Assembly (NCBI RefSeq): GCF_001642475.1
Contig: NW_019173941.1
Coordinates: 310,001-374,000, forward strand
Reading direction: 5' to 3'
Length of the DNA: 64,000 nucleotides
Source of the DNA: Fonsecaea monophora
Taxonomy: Eukaryota; Ascomycota; Eurotiomycetes; Chaetothyriales; Herpotrichiellaceae
Shown: positions 23,650 through 35,884 of the stretch, in pieces
Layout of the letters: each line of letters starts with the position of its first letter
Numbering within the stretch: the first letter of the stretch is position 1
Made by a program: the position numbers and the translations under genes
Notes under the pieces: generated by a model
The model's input: the letters and a program-made list of their open reading frames with translations, nothing else
The model's database searches: none
Told to the model about the DNA's origin: nothing

Positions 23650-25575
23650 TCAATTCTCCATCTGGTGGTCTCCATCTTGTTCGTCCGCAGGAGTTTGCTG
23701 TGACATTTTGAGCGCTTCCATCTTCTCAACCTCTTCTCGTGGCACCTCGTGTCGATTGATCCAGCTCAGGATTCTCCATATAGCGGTAAGCAATTCCTTT
23801 CTTTGCTCAACCTCGAACAGATCCAGCCACGGGCTTCTGCTGACGTATAGGACATGTTCTTTGCGCTGATCGGCCTTTACGTCGCCTGCAGTTTCCTGCG
23901 AGTCGGGTAGTGATCTTCCCTCCTTGCCGAACTCCAGCCAGTCCAGGTAGTCCTCGTGCACACTCATTCTCAAAATGCACGCGTGATGGTTCGCAGCCGA
24001 TATCATGAAGATGTCGTCCCAGCCACTCGGTCCTTCATCCTGACTTGGTTTGCCAATTTTTCGATAGATCAACTTCTCGTCCCAATGGGGCCCATTTGGA
24101 CGGACTTTCGTCCACTCTTGGTACCACTTCCGTCGTAGGGGCGGGACATACATAAGTCGTCTCCCATCTTTAAACTCGACTTTGTCTTTCGGCGAGCCGC
24201 CTGCTTCACCACTTCTCTTCTTCTTTTTCGGTCTCTCGCTCGGTGACGAGGGCCCAGACACCGCATTTTCAGGCTGGAGATTTTTCAAGTCGGCGGCAGC
24301 CGCTGCCTCCGCTTTTCTTCGTTCCTCTTCCTCTTGTTCCCGCTTTCCCAGTTGTAGTCGTCTTTCGTCTGGACTCCAGCTTGGATCTTCGTCCTCAAAC
24401 ACTTCGCTGGCAAGCTGTCCCCATCTCGTCTCGCCGCCGCCCCAACGGCTCTTGATTGCCCACCACTGATGCTCGCTCGGTTCTTTGGACAGCGTCTGTC
24501 CTTCTCGTGCTCGTTGCTTTGCGAGCATCAACATACCGCCAATTTCGCGGAACAGATCAAACTTTTCGCCCACAAAATCACTCGTCGGATTTAGAAGCCC
24601 GTCCCTCGACTTGAATCTTACCTCATGTCTGCAGTGAATCGCCATTAACGGCCCTTCCACCATCCTGGCCCTCAAAAGCTTCATATCAGCCGGTAGTTTT
24701 GCAACGCAAAAATTATAGCACACAGAAGGGATATTAATGTTGTGGATTCTCAACTTTTCTCTCGGGCTCACGTCGTAATCTCGGCAGTTGAACTTATGCA
24801 CGGCCATCTTCAAAAGGTTCCTCACTGCAGAGACTCGGGTACCAGGGCTCATCTGCTCGCCATTACCGAGCCGCACTCCCTTGTACACCTGCTTCATCTT
24901 AGGGCGGCTAGGTATCTCAATGGTGGAGGTAGCTGCCGGAATGTCGGAGGAATGACTTGGATCTGCCGTTTGCTCAGGCTCTTGCCCGGAACGCTGAGAA
25001 TTCTCGACAGAATCCTGCATCTCAATATCAGGTGTGTTATTGGCACTCTGTCCGACATTGTTAGTCTTGTGCTCGGTGTCCTTGGTCGGCCCTTCCGCGA
25101 CATTGGTTTCGACCTCGTAGTAGTTATCTTTGCTATAGTCCCAGTATCGACTCATGTCCTCCAAACTGGCGAAAAAGTTTCTTGAGTATGCTAGGCGGGG
25201 TTTCTTCCTGCCTTCAAGAGGCGGGAGTCGGAGAATCTCTCGGTATGCATCTTCATTGTCGAACTCAAGTTCCGCAAGCATAGCAGTTAGATCGCTGTCA
25301 TACAGGAGTGGACGTGATTCGAATTGCTTATCGGGCACCATCTCTGGAAGTGGAACATCTTGGACCAGGTCAATGTTGAGATGCGCGAGATGGGAGTCGT
25401 GGATGTCGGGCAGTTTGCGAATCGCGGCGAGCTCTCTACAGATGTTCTTGATGTGTTGGCGACTCAATGGACTGTTACAGCGCGGAGGGACATAACTGGG
25501 AAATTCCAGCGGGATAGGCTTCGGCGGCGGATTTCGTTCTCTTTCAAGAAGACCATCACCTCCAGCGCCTGTCAC
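23650..25575 (-). CDS. Conserved fungal protein of unknown function (5' end open)
   Basis: An uninterrupted frame of about 640 residues. I do not recognise the family. Visible features: a Pro-rich N-terminal segment (PPPKPIPLEFPSYVPPR), an acidic helical block with LLYDSDLTAMLAELEFDNEDAY, a mid-protein globular-looking region (about residues 230-390), and a charged Glu/Lys/Ala coiled segment followed by the Lys cluster RPKKKKRSGEAGG, a possible nuclear signal. A Trp-rich C-terminal region follows (LRRKWYQEWTKVRPNGPHWDEK, shown here in part: KWYQEWTKVRPNG). The frame opens with GTG at 25575. The adjacent TGTGACAG looks like a splice acceptor, so a short 5' exon is probably missing. Codon-level coherence over 1.9 kb supports a real gene. 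Confidence 0.75.
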   Translation of the reverse strand: MTGAGGDGLLERERNPPPKPIPLEFPSYVPPRCNSPLSRQHIKNICRELAAIRKLPDIHDSHLAHLNIDLVQDVPLPEMVPDKQFESRPLLYDSDLTAMLAELEFDNEDAYREILRLPPLEGRKKPRLAYSRNFFASLEDMSRYWDYSKDNYYEVETNVAEGPTKDTEHKTNNVGQSANNTPDIEMQDSVENSQRSGQEPEQTADPSHSSDIPAATSTIEIPSRPKMKQVYKGVRLGNGEQMSPGTRVSAVRNLLKMAVHKFNCRDYDVSPREKLRIHNINIPSVCYNFCVAKLPADMKLLRARMVEGPLMAIHCRHEVRFKSRDGLLNPTSDFVGEKFDLFREIGGMLMLAKQRAREGQTLSKEPSEHQWWAIKSRWGGGETRWGQLASEVFEDEDPSWSPDERRLQLGKREQEEEERRKAEAAAAADLKNLQPENAVSGPSSPSERPKKKKRSGEAGGSPKDKVEFKDGRRLMYVPPLRRKWYQEWTKVRPNGPHWDEKLIYRKIGKPSQDEGPSGWDDIFMISAANHHACILRMSVHEDYLDWLEFGKEGRSLPDSQETAGDVKADQRKEHVLYVSRSPWLDLFEVEQRKELLTAIWRILSWINRHEVPREEVEKMEALKMSQQTPADEQDGDHQMEN

Positions 25576-27016
25576 AGGTCAGCACGTGGTCAATCCATCT
25601 TTAGCTCGGATATACAAAAGACGATGAAGGAGAATCAGCCGCTCTGAAAAGAGGTCTCGGTTGAGAATACCAGAGAGCGAGGGGTATCGGAAAACCCGAT
25701 CAAAAGGCGGTATAACACCGACTCTTGAAGGCGAACTCCAGTCCGAGGCTTGATCACCAGCAGATTCTGGGCAACAGACATCCCCCAAGTTGAGGTCAAG
25801 CCAGTACAGATTTGTGCGGTATACGAAGCTGTTTCTGACACATCTCGGACTTCATGGCCCCGGCATTTGGATGCCAAAGGCGTGCCTCGCTCCATCGTGG
25901 CGTAATTCAGGTGGATATGGTTCGTATTTGAACTTACCGACAGCTGCCCAACTTACTCCAAACATGATTATAGGAGTACCGTATCGAGAGTCTTACATCA
26001 AAGCGCAGCAGGTTGATGGTGCGCCGTTCTCGATCGTCGGCTTCACGTCTCTGTTTCGAGACTTGAGCACCAGGTCTTTGACTGTTAGACTCAGGGTTGG
26101 GAGATGCCGTGGAGTTGCGCTGAATACTGAATTACTGTCCGCAGACTTGGTAGTGCAACTTGATTAGAATGACTAGAGGAGATGATCGTCAAGTGGCAGG
26201 CATTCCCCAATGACGACGACGAGGCTCGAGCTGAGGCAAGGAAGCTCAGGTCTTCAAGTCAAAGTGTTGGCGACCACTGGACTGCCTTCGCACCAGTGCG
26301 ATGTCGACATCAAGCCCATCGATCTAGTGTGGCAATCCCATGTACAAGTCCCTGGGGAGGAGGGGGAAGAAATCTGTGCTCCCGGGGGGTCGTCGCAACT
26401 GGCGTTGCAGTAGCGGATGTAGAGGTTATGGCGGCTTTTGGTGACAGGGGACCTGCATAGCGTTGCAGGTCGGTGGATGGATGCGCTATGCAGGCACGCA
26501 GGTTGGGATGGTGATGCCCCCGATGCTTCTTTTAGTCCCAGGATGGGCATTGATTCAGGGCCTGTGGGAGCGTGAGGCGAACGACCCGCCTGACCTGTCT
26601 TCTTTGGAGTTGCATGCACCAATAGAGGGCCATCACTATGGTTAGAGGAGATTATCGAGGTGCACTCCTCGTCTCTAGAAGGGAACAAGAGCATGGCAGA
26701 TCGCAACAGTCGTGGACGAAACCCGAGAAACAGCCACGAGCCAAAGTCACCTGGTTGATCCGAACCCCTCGTTGCTTTATCGTTGACGGCTACTGAAACC
26801 ACTATCCCACATACGAAGCCATGATTTCTATGCGAGGTCCATAGGATGTCCTTGTCCCCGTCATTTTGGCCCAACATACCCGTCCAGGTGTGCATACCAT
26901 CGTTGTGCGAGAGCACGTGGTTGAGATTGTCCTCTAGACCAGTCTCATGCGATATGCTCAATGTGCTGCTCGTCACAATCGGCTCACGTCCTTCTTCACC
27001 GCACTTTTTCAACCTC
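25576..27016. other. Intergenic, no convincing gene
   Basis: 1.4 kb between the unknown 640-residue protein gene and the 3' end of eL19. It should contain the missing first exon of the former. Open frames at 25790-26167 (+) and 26254-27156 (-) have no family motif; the latter partly overlaps the last eL19 exon in another frame. Confidence 0.45.
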
Positions 27017-27896
27017 CTATTCCTGCTTGGCCTCCTCCTCCTCAGCCTCGCCAGCAAGGGCGTTTCTCTTGGTCTGGATACGTTCCTGTCTCCGTTCACG
27101 AGCAGCCTTGGTCTTGGCACGTTTGGCGTCCATTTCTTCCTTGAGGATTCTCTCACGTTGTTTCTCGGCCTTGGCCTTGTGGATCTGTAACATAGGTATT
27201 AATTTCCATGCCTAGGATGAGAGTGAGTAGGGCGGGTAGACATACATGTTCGACCAAAGCACGCTTGTGCTTGAAGGTGTTACCCTTGCTCAACTGGTAG
27301 AGTTCGTGGTAGAGGTGCTTATCGATCTTGCCGGCAGCACGGTACTTGACGAGCAGACGTCGAAGAACACGCAAGCGTCTCATCCATAGGACCTGGCTGT
27401 AAAGCGATATCCCATTAGTGTGAAGTCCTCTCGGTAGGACAGCGTTCTGTCGCTCTCATTATGGAATCGTTTCATCATACCTGGGCATCCGAGCATCCTT
27501 GGTACCCTTTCTCTTACCGAACCCTCGGTGTCTGCCAATTCTTCTAGCCGCATTCAACTCCCTGGCACGAGATCTCGAATGCATGGCCACCGGCTTGCGG
27601 ATGATGAGTCCATCGCTGACCAGTTTCCGGATCGTCTGTCGCGAGTTGGCATTGGAGATTTCGTTGACTTCGTTGGGATCGAGCCAGATCTTGCGTTTGC
27701 CGCAGCCGACAACGGACGCCGCGAGGCGCTTCTGGGTGCGGAGGTTCGTCCTGGAAAAGAAGAAGCCATGTATCAGCGTCAAATCTTTCATCAACCTTGT
27801 CATGCAGTTTCCACCAGCCAGCAGAACAGGTCTGGATTTGAAAGCCCAAGAATGTCGGCAGTTGAACTACCGCATAGAAAAAAGTTGGACTTACAT
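27017..27896 (-). CDS. RPL19: 60S ribosomal protein eL19
   Basis: A structural protein of the large ribosomal subunit that bridges to the small subunit. Four exons (27896-27895, 27750-27481, 27396-27246, 27184-27017) encode 196 residues, the family length. The start codon is split: AT in exon 1 and G after a 144-nt intron, giving MTNLRTQKRLAASVVGCGKR. Conserved blocks follow: KIWLDPNEVNEISNANSRQ, IRKPVAMHSRSRARELNAA, RRIGRHRGFGKRKGTKDAR and WMRRLRVLRRLLVKYR. The C-terminal helix is strongly Lys/Arg/Glu rich, ending GEAEEEEAKQE. No ATG in a single exon gives this N-terminus. Confidence 0.95.
27751..27894 (-). other. Intron splitting the eL19 start codon (AT|G)
   Basis: The minus strand reads CAAGAT|GTAAGTCC ... 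TTTTCCAG|GACGAAC. Splicing creates the ATG from AT plus G. The unspliced transcript reads ATG TAA at this place, so it cannot be translated from there. Confidence 0.85.
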
Positions 27897-28879
27897 CTTG
27901 AGACGATGACTAGAGAACGGTCGTTGTCGTGGTGTGCAGATAAAACCTCGATCTCTTGAAAGAGTCAAGGTCAATCGACTGTCACAAATTCATGGTGCGC
28001 CAAGCTTGGCACTATTCGCGCTAGTCCATATTAAGCCAACGAGGGGTACTTGTCGCCAGGCTTGGGCCATTGATAACTTGGGTGCTTGGCAAGGCTGGCT
28101 GGCTCTTGATACTATCAAGTACCTCGTATACCTAATACAGTGGCAGGACAGATTTTGTACCCAGTACGAGGTAATATGGTCCGGAACTCAAGAAACGCCG
28201 CATGATTATAAATAGAGCTTTTATTGTACTCGACATGTCATGAGTGGACGGCCCACGATTGGACAGACAGGAGCCATTGTTCCTGCAGCGCCTGACGTCT
28301 ACAACTGCACACCCGAAGGGCAGTCCTAATCCTTGACACATGAAAATTACCAGGTAATGGGACTTTCTCAGTTGTACATGTCGTTGGCAAGGTCCAGCAG
28401 CCACATGTAGTCTTGCTCTCGTTCCCGCAGCCAAGAAAACATCTCATCAGGCGCCTTTCAGAATCATAGCTGTTCATCCATCCCAAATCATAATCCATCC
28501 ACGCGTATATCGTTCCCTCATACACAACAAGGAAGCAGAACATCTAAACCCGTGAAATTCAGCCCTACCCCAAACGGCCGAAAAATTGCAAGTATAAATC
28601 GTGATTTTCGCCATGTGAGAGCGCTCGAAGGAAATCGTTTCGTAAAGGTCGTTAAAAGTCGAGGAATCAAACCGTGCGCGCTTGTTCCATTCGTTAGTCT
28701 TTAATCTTTTTGGCTCACGGGCCGTCGTAAATCTCGTAATCGCTTTTGGGGGAAATATATCGTGATGTGGCGTTACCTCGGAAGTAGAGCCCCATCGCAA
28801 GGTGCAAGCCTGTTTTTTTTCCACTCGTCACACGTCTCTAAAACAGATAAGAGTCATCTCGACGAGAAAACTGAGACTT
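27897..28879. other. Intergenic: eL19 promoter and StuA 3' flank
   Basis: About 1 kb without a recognised gene. Two short motifs of the TACCTCGTA type lie at 28119-28130 and 28163-28173. Confidence 0.5.
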
Positions 28880-30904
28880 TTACCGCTGTCCTCCCGTCTT
28901 GATAGCTTGCATGTGGGGAGGTGTGTTGAGGGGCATGCTGTACGTGTCTTGACGTGCCGTCTTGCGCCGTTTCGGGTCATAACCATCATACTCTCGGCTG
29001 CTAGGACGGTCTTGATCATCGTCTTCGCGCCCGCGTTTCACCGAAGTCACAGCGGAGGGATGGGCAGGAGCTCCATACGTGGGATTCCCATAGCTGTCCG
29101 TTGGCCCACCCTGTGGAGTGCGATCCCTGCCACCCATGACGTTATATACATTGCTGGAAGGGGGCGGTCGGGGCGGTGTGTTGTACTCTCCTGTCCACTG
29201 GGGTTGACCTGTAGGCATGGTCCTTGGTGTAGCGTGGCCGGAACTAGCTTGATGCGTTGGAGAGCCTGACAATTGCTCAGGAGACATGTGTGGATGCTCA
29301 CCGGTAGCACTGTACGTGTATTGCCGACCTGTGCTGTAAGCAGAGGGGTTTGCGCTCATGTAACCGCTGTCTGGATGATCACTTTCATGTTGGGATGAGT
29401 GAGGCTGTGCGGAATATGCATCAGGCTTGGGGTCATGCCCATCTGCTCCAGTACTAGCGCTTCCTGGTGCAATCGGTGGACCCATATCAGTCTTCCCGTA
29501 TGGTACCGTCTGCATGGGTTGGCCATACCGGCTCCCGTCTGGATGATGCGCATAACCCGTTTGAGAACTGGGCGTCGTACTATAATAATGTTTTGAACTC
29601 TCATACCCCGACTGTCCTTGATAGGATTGCATCCCTGGTCCAGCGGTCCCAGGTGGAGTCGTCGCTGGCGTGGTAGGCATGGATCTGGCGTTCATGCCAG
29701 TGTCAATGGATAGTGGCTGTGTTCCCGGCGCGCCGTTCGTCATGCCCTGGGTCCCCCAGTCGTACGAATTTCCTTGACTACTCATCCCCATCACACTCGA
29801 AGCGCTTGTTGGGGGAGTCGGAAATGTATGTGCACGGTCGATACCCGGACGTGGTGCATTCGGATGCGGGGCAACTGAGTGCGGCGTAGGTGGAGCTTGG
29901 CCTGGACCAGGCATGCTATTGTGATGTTGAAGTGACGGTGCCTGAGGTTGGGGTGGACGAGTGGAATCAACGCTGTCCATGCGCCGGCGCTCTGTTGCTT
30001 GCACAACTGCATTCGTCCGAGACGCGTTCTCAGGATTGTAAAGCAGGCCGCCGATGTTGTGCACAAAAAGTGGGTACAGGAGGTCTGTAATCTTTTCCTT
30101 GTTGGCAAAATCAAGGGCACGTTCGAAAGGGATCCTGCTCCAGATTAACAAATGCTTCCACAACGGGATTGTACGGCAAAATGTACCAGACTCCTTTCAG
30201 GTGCATGGGTCCGATCTTGACCACGTGGCGAGTCTTTTCAGATTTCAAGATGCCATCCCGGCGTCCCCGGGTCATTCCAGCAACATTGAGAAGCTTTGTC
30301 CCATTAATGAAATGATTATCTGCACAGAAAGTCAGCATTTATGGGCACAGATGAACAAGGCTGGATTCGGGCGTTTACCTTCACGGCGAGCAACACAAAC
30401 TCCCTTGGCCTCAACTTGAAAACACAGACTACCTTCATCTTCCCACAGTGTTGCTGTTACTCTTGGTTTCATGCCCGGGGGAGCAATTTGACCAGTAGTA
30501 TCAAACGGTTGCTGCTGTTGGGGGAAGCCTGGGTTCGGGGCGGGCAAACCGGACGGTTGAGCCACGTACGAGTGTTGAGAGTTGGAGGCACCAGGCATGA
30601 TAGCTTTTACATCGTCAGAAGGAGTCCAGAATTGTCTTCTCACAAATATGGGAGACCTACCAGGAAGTGAGGTGATCTGTTGCGCTACTGGACCAGTGGC
30701 AGACTGTGGAGAAGCAACACCGTTTGTATAGCCATAGGTCCCATAGGTCGGAGGAGGGCCGTAATGTGACGATGCGGGTATCGGAGGCTGTTGATACTGC
30801 TGGTAATGACTCAATGGCGCTGTAGAACCCGCATGGGAGTATGAAGGTCCGGACGATATGTGCGAACCGGGATGCATATCCAGGTACGACTGTGTTTGAT
30901 TCAT
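28880..30904 (-). CDS. stuA: APSES transcription factor, StuA family
   Basis: StuA-type factors control conidiophore architecture and sporulation in filamentous ascomycetes. Four exons (30904-30661, 30603-30379, 30319-30187, 30134-28880) encode 618 residues; the first intron is in frame. It starts MNQTQSYLDMHPGSH, as StuA proteins do. The N-terminal region is Gln/Pro/Tyr rich. The APSES DNA-binding domain (about residues 130-235) reads VTATLWEDEGSLCFQVEAKG, INGTKLLNVAGMTRGRRDG, ILKSEKTRHVVKIGPMHLKG and IPFERALDFANKEKITDLLY. A long Pro/Gly/Ser-rich region follows. A C-terminal bipartite nuclear signal (KRGRED ... DPKRRKTARQ) precedes MPLNTPPHMQAI. Upstream lies an exceptionally long gene-free stretch that may be its control region. 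Confidence 0.95.
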
Positions 30905-32097
30905 GTTGGATCGGTATTCGGCAAAGCACCAATATTTGCTCGATGAGTTACGTCCGCCCAAGGCTAATCACAAGCAAAGGACAATACCACCCTGAGACAG
31001 TTGGATTTTTTGGATGGCGTCGAAGCTTGGTTCTTTGCGCCTCTTAGATCAATCACTAGAGAGACGGGGTCTTTCGACTTAAGAAGACTCAGCCTGAACA
31101 ACCCAAATCCACAAATTTGTCCCGCCTCTTGACACACTTTGCGGAATATTGGCCCGTGTCAGGTTTAATCCACGAGAGTCAAAGCTTTATATGCGGACTG
31201 TGTGGGAGAGGAACTTGGGGTTCCAAGATGTTCCCCGTACGAGATCGGTGGAATGATTCCGGAAGGGAAGGACTAGCTGGGTGAAGAGTTTCCCAAGCTC
31301 ACAGTCAAGCCTCATTGACTATTCGTGTGTCGGTAGCCCGCGTCGACAATTTCTTCTTCAACAAAGAAGACCAAATTGCGGACGATGTTGCCAAAGGGCA
31401 TGCACGATTGGATTCTCTGACCGAGGAATCCAAGGCGTTCCAGGTGTCTGCCCAAGTGTGTCGGCGGACTGTTCGACACTGGCAGTCGATTGCTATTTTC
31501 CCGCCGAGGGTTCCAGCACGGGAAGAAGGCGATGAAAGAGCGTCGTCAATAGGATCGCAAACTGCGCAGGTGGTCAAGACGTTAGCATGTATTTCATGAT
31601 AGAGGTTGTGCAGCATGCAGGCACATGGAGCATGCAGCAAGATCAGCGGGAAAAAAGCAGCAGCTCGGTCAGACTGTTATGTGCGGACTACTGGGCACGG
31701 GCAGTTTCACTGAGAGCAGACTTTTTTCCCGTCCTCTTCTGAGCACATACCGAACAACTGGAGAACGCTTCTCAAACATGAAACTTGAAAAGGACAATCG
31801 TGACGCGCAATTAGGCCATGATTATGGACGGGCGAACAACATACACCTGGATTGGGGGGTTTGCAGGAAAGATGGTTCAATGGAGATCTGGAGAAAAGAG
31901 ACAACGAGGTTTGGGAAGCAGGTAGGATGCAGAGACGCAGACGGTGTGCAGTAGCCGAGCGGGAGGACAAGAAGGTGTGCGCAGGTGGTGCATTAGAGCA
32001 AAATAGGCAGAGGGCCAGAGGTCCAGAGGTCCAGAGCAGGGTGGAGGGACTGGGGGGAGGTCGGAGGGAGGGTGGTGTCAAGTTCAAGTCAAAGGGT

Positions 32098-32134
32098 AGC
32101 GGCCAGAAGCCCAGAAGCCAGAAGCCCAGCAAAG
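32098..32134. repeat. Short GCCCAGAA minisatellite
   Basis: Tandem degenerate copies of GCCCAGAA/GCCAGAA within the gene-free region upstream of StuA; a related AGAGGTCC doublet lies near 32018-32035. Confidence 0.6.
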
Positions 32135-35100
32135 AGGCAAAGAACGAAAGCCGAAGCCGCTTGCTCTTTGATCCCACCCCCTCCTTCAACGAGGGCTTGC
32201 CCGCTACCTGTGCCCGCTAACTGGCCACAACCCAGCGTCGGCGGTGCATGATTGGCAACAGATTGTTCCTTAACCTGCCTAGGGGCGTCCTTCCCTGATG
32301 ACCCACTGACTCTAAAGCCCCAGCACCATCAACAAGCCAGTGCAGGCCCCAAGCATGCCCGCCCAGCGAGACAGCGAGAAGGGGTTCCACTCCCCAACCA
32401 TGGGCCTTTTGCCCTGCTGCCCAGTCGCAGGTGGTCGGTGATCCCTGGTCCACTCCTCCACCCACACTCTCTTTCGCCCTCACTCGCACACAGACATGCA
32501 CACAGACCATGCTCCCAGCGATCCCAAGCGTGCCGAAACTTGCGACTTCTGAATGCTCCACGAAAGGTCAAACAAAGACCCACGGCGGGCGGACGCAGGC
32601 TGCCAATCGCAGCCGGAAAACGGCTGGCTTGCCTTTCTTTCCTTCGTTACGGAAGTTACTCTCCTCCTGCAACGACCACCCTTTTTTTGACCAAATAACG
32701 TTGCACCCTTGCCTATCGCCTCAGAGGGCTTGGGACAAAACTTACAATTACCATTGACCTTTGACGAACCCGTGAATTTCCTGCCTCCCTCCGTTCTACC
32801 AATTCCTTTGACGGAGCCTCCGTGACCAGCGGGTACTTCAAAAAGAGACGGGAACCGAAGACGGGTTCAAGGGCTCCAGTTTTACACAGTACAGTACGTA
32901 CACAATACGGCCAACAACCGAAATCCATGTGGGTATACTCGTCTTTGTGCAAGTACGAAGTATACCTGCCTACCTACCAGTAAACAGACTCGTACCGTCG
33001 GGTTGTGGTTAGTCCTCGGAGCCTGGAAGTAGTGCTACGGGGTAGGAGGTTAGCAATCCCTCTGACTGCGGAGCACACTTGTACACAGGTTTCCTTTTCG
33101 GAACTGCTAAATTCTGATGATGATACCAAGGGCTAGTGAGGCCTTCTTGGGAAGCTCTTAAGCGCCCAAGGTTGAAGCCCTCCAAGCGTTTCCAGGTGCC
33201 AGCTGTGCGCCTTGCTGGTCGACGGGTGGATGCTTTGATTCCCCCAGCAGAAGCAATCATCGTGGACAGTCGAGCACTTTTGGAGCCAGCACAGGATGGA
33301 GTACATACCTTCCTGTATGTTGGAAAAACGGGCAGTTGTCAACCTCAAAGGGCAAAAGTTCAAACTTCTCCTCCCAGCCCTTGGAAAAAGGTGTCGCGTC
33401 CAGTCAGCATGAGGCCCACCCAGAGACGGTCAATTGGATTTCTACGCAAGCCACAAGGAGCACAATTGACCCTAAAGTCCAGGACTAGAACCACAACTGC
33501 GAATCCATCCTTACCACCTGGCACCTAGCACACTTCCTGCCCCCCATACCGACCATGCCTATCAACTCAGGCTCGGGAGAATCGTCGCCTTATCACGGAC
33601 AGCCCCCAAGTTCCCCAACCAGCGTCGTGCAAAAATCGCCTGGCCACCTCCTCCAGTCCGACGCCAGGGCCCACGTACCGCCCGAAGGTGGATGTTGGGG
33701 AGAAAAGCGCCCTTCGTTTCCTTTCCAGGCACATGCCGTCTATCAAAAAAGTCATCACGCACTTTCTTTGCCCCCCTTCAGGGTTCGGCCTCGAAGAATC
33801 TCAGTGCGACTGCTCCTCCTTTCACGTTACGAGCCTGTTTCTGTTTCGCTTAGAATTCTCGTCTCGACGTTACTCAGTGGATGCTCATTCAAATTCGCAG
33901 GTCTGGATTTTAATTTGGCCGGTCTCGACGAAAAGGCTTGTGCCACAGTGTCGGACGATTTCCAGGTGGCACCAACCAACAGCAGCATGTCCCTCCATTT
34001 GCTTTTTTTTTTCCCTTGCGGAGTCGTGTTTAGTCCGGAACGGAGAGGCCATGGTGCCCACCCTGGAGTGAGGGGGACGATGATAAGGTGATGATGCTGA
34101 TGGATGGGCAAGGCCTTCCGCTCCCCCTACCTGCCCTAGTCGTGAAGTCCTCCTCCCCTGCTCCTTGTCTCTGACTTGCGGATGCTCGCCAGATGTGCAC
34201 AAGCCATCTTGCTTCAGCCGCGATAGCTCTCGCGTCGCAAACTTTCTAGCCCGACTCCCGTCTTTCCCATTCCCTGAACGGCCACTCGATCCTTTGCCCA
34301 GCGTGCCCATGTCTTTACGGTATCGTGCCGCGACCCCCATCCTGGCCCTCGGTTAAATGACCACGACCACTCTGACGAACGCCAGATTGGGCGTATCTGC
34401 TGGGTCTTTCAAGCGCTAACGTGAGGTACAGCGATAATCAGCAGCGGCATCAAGTGCCCGAGCGCCTTCGAGTATCTGCTACCCACAAATAATGCACCTC
34501 TCATTACGTCGCTACAACTGGCTTTGGTCGGAAAGCAGCCATGGCTTGACGTCCACACAGAAGCAAAAAGAGATATTACAGAAGCAACTTCTAAGACTAA
34601 CCAGGTCTCGGACGGATTGTACAACGCATTGTTGTCTGACCCTGGCTTTCAAAAAGAACCCGTGAGTCGACTTAAACCCTGCACCCTGTTCCCGGGCGCT
34701 GATGGCATCATCTGTCAGCTTGTGGCTGGTCAGTACAACTTTTAGGGCCCCAGGTCACCACGAGTTTCAGGTTTAGCTCGCTCCATATGCTGCGCGTCAT
34801 GGCCCAACCTCACTGCCTGCCTGATGGGTCGACCTAGACGGGCGCTGCTCGTTTCCTCGCACGGAGTAGCACTCCGCGTTTCCAACGAAGTACCGAGTAA
34901 CGGCAACAATACTGGACTCTTCCAGCCTCATCAATCTACTCACAAACAGAGGAGAGACCAGCCGTTTGGTGAACCTCATCTCCGAGCCTTTGTTCACGCT
35001 CGATCCTTCCAAACCGGATGTTACTCATCCTCGGCCCAAGCAAAAGAGTGGCCCCGGATGCACCGGTAGGAATGATACTAACTGGCTATCTTGATGACAA

Positions 35101-35863
35101 GTGGTATCCAGGGCTTGTGCGGCGGCGGGTCTCTCGCTCATTACCGAGTGTTTTTTTTTTCTGGAAAGAGGTTCAGGACCGAAGTTACCAACCTCCTTCG
35201 ACGGAGCATTTAGACAAGCCCCCAACAGGCTGAGCGTTGTGGAAAGTTTGCTCAGTCCAACGTCGTCACAACACGTGTGAAGTGCAGACTCAACACGACG
35301 AGTAGCAACAGAGAGAAAGCATCCTGAAGCAAGAGAGGCATCTTTGTGGCCTGGGTAAACATACGCGCCTCAGTGGCTGATGGTTACTGAGCCTTCCCGT
35401 CTATTGTTGGCAAGGGGATCTTCAGAGAGACAGCTTGCTTGCATGCGGGGATGCAGACGGGATGTTCCCGCTCTGCATGTGTATCCGCTATGAATTAAGG
35501 TCGCATTGCAGTTGAATCTATCTGGATCCAAGATGCCAACCAGAGGCATGCAAATGCAAGATCACGGCCTTCCTAAGGCCACAATGCATGGACAATGCAC
35601 CACCTCCTGTCAAATATGCCTCCCCTTTCAGAAAGCTTGAACTGCATGCCAGGACAGGCTTCTACAGTAGTAGATCTGCCGAAATGTCCTGATGGTCCAC
35701 ATCGGCGGCCGGCCTTCACCCGATGACAGGACCATTTTGCGCAAGGGACAGAGGCAAGGGGGTTGCTTAGGGCCAAGGTCTCAAGGAATTGTGGCACATG
35801 CGACCCTTGAGTCTTTTCAGCCTCTCGGTGGGAATGGTGCAGGTATGGTGGTAGGGTATGACA

Positions 35864-35884
35864 CCCCCCCCCCCCCCCCCCCCC
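35864..35884. repeat. Homopolymer run of 21 C followed by five G
   Basis: A run of 21 consecutive cytosines followed directly by GGGGG, in the gene-free region upstream of StuA. The true length may differ because such runs are error-prone in sequencing. Confidence 0.85.

Noticed and set aside
26254..27156. 300-residue minus-strand frame beside eL19
   Set aside because: Overlaps the last eL19 exon in the wrong frame and has no recognisable motif.
27751..27894. Box C/D snoRNA in the first eL19 intron
   Set aside because: A TGATGA and a CTGA are present but only about 12 nt apart, with no terminal stem or second box pair.
33555..34091. 178-residue plus-strand frame in the StuA upstream region
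   Set aside because: No domain, overlapped by frames on both strands, compositionally random.
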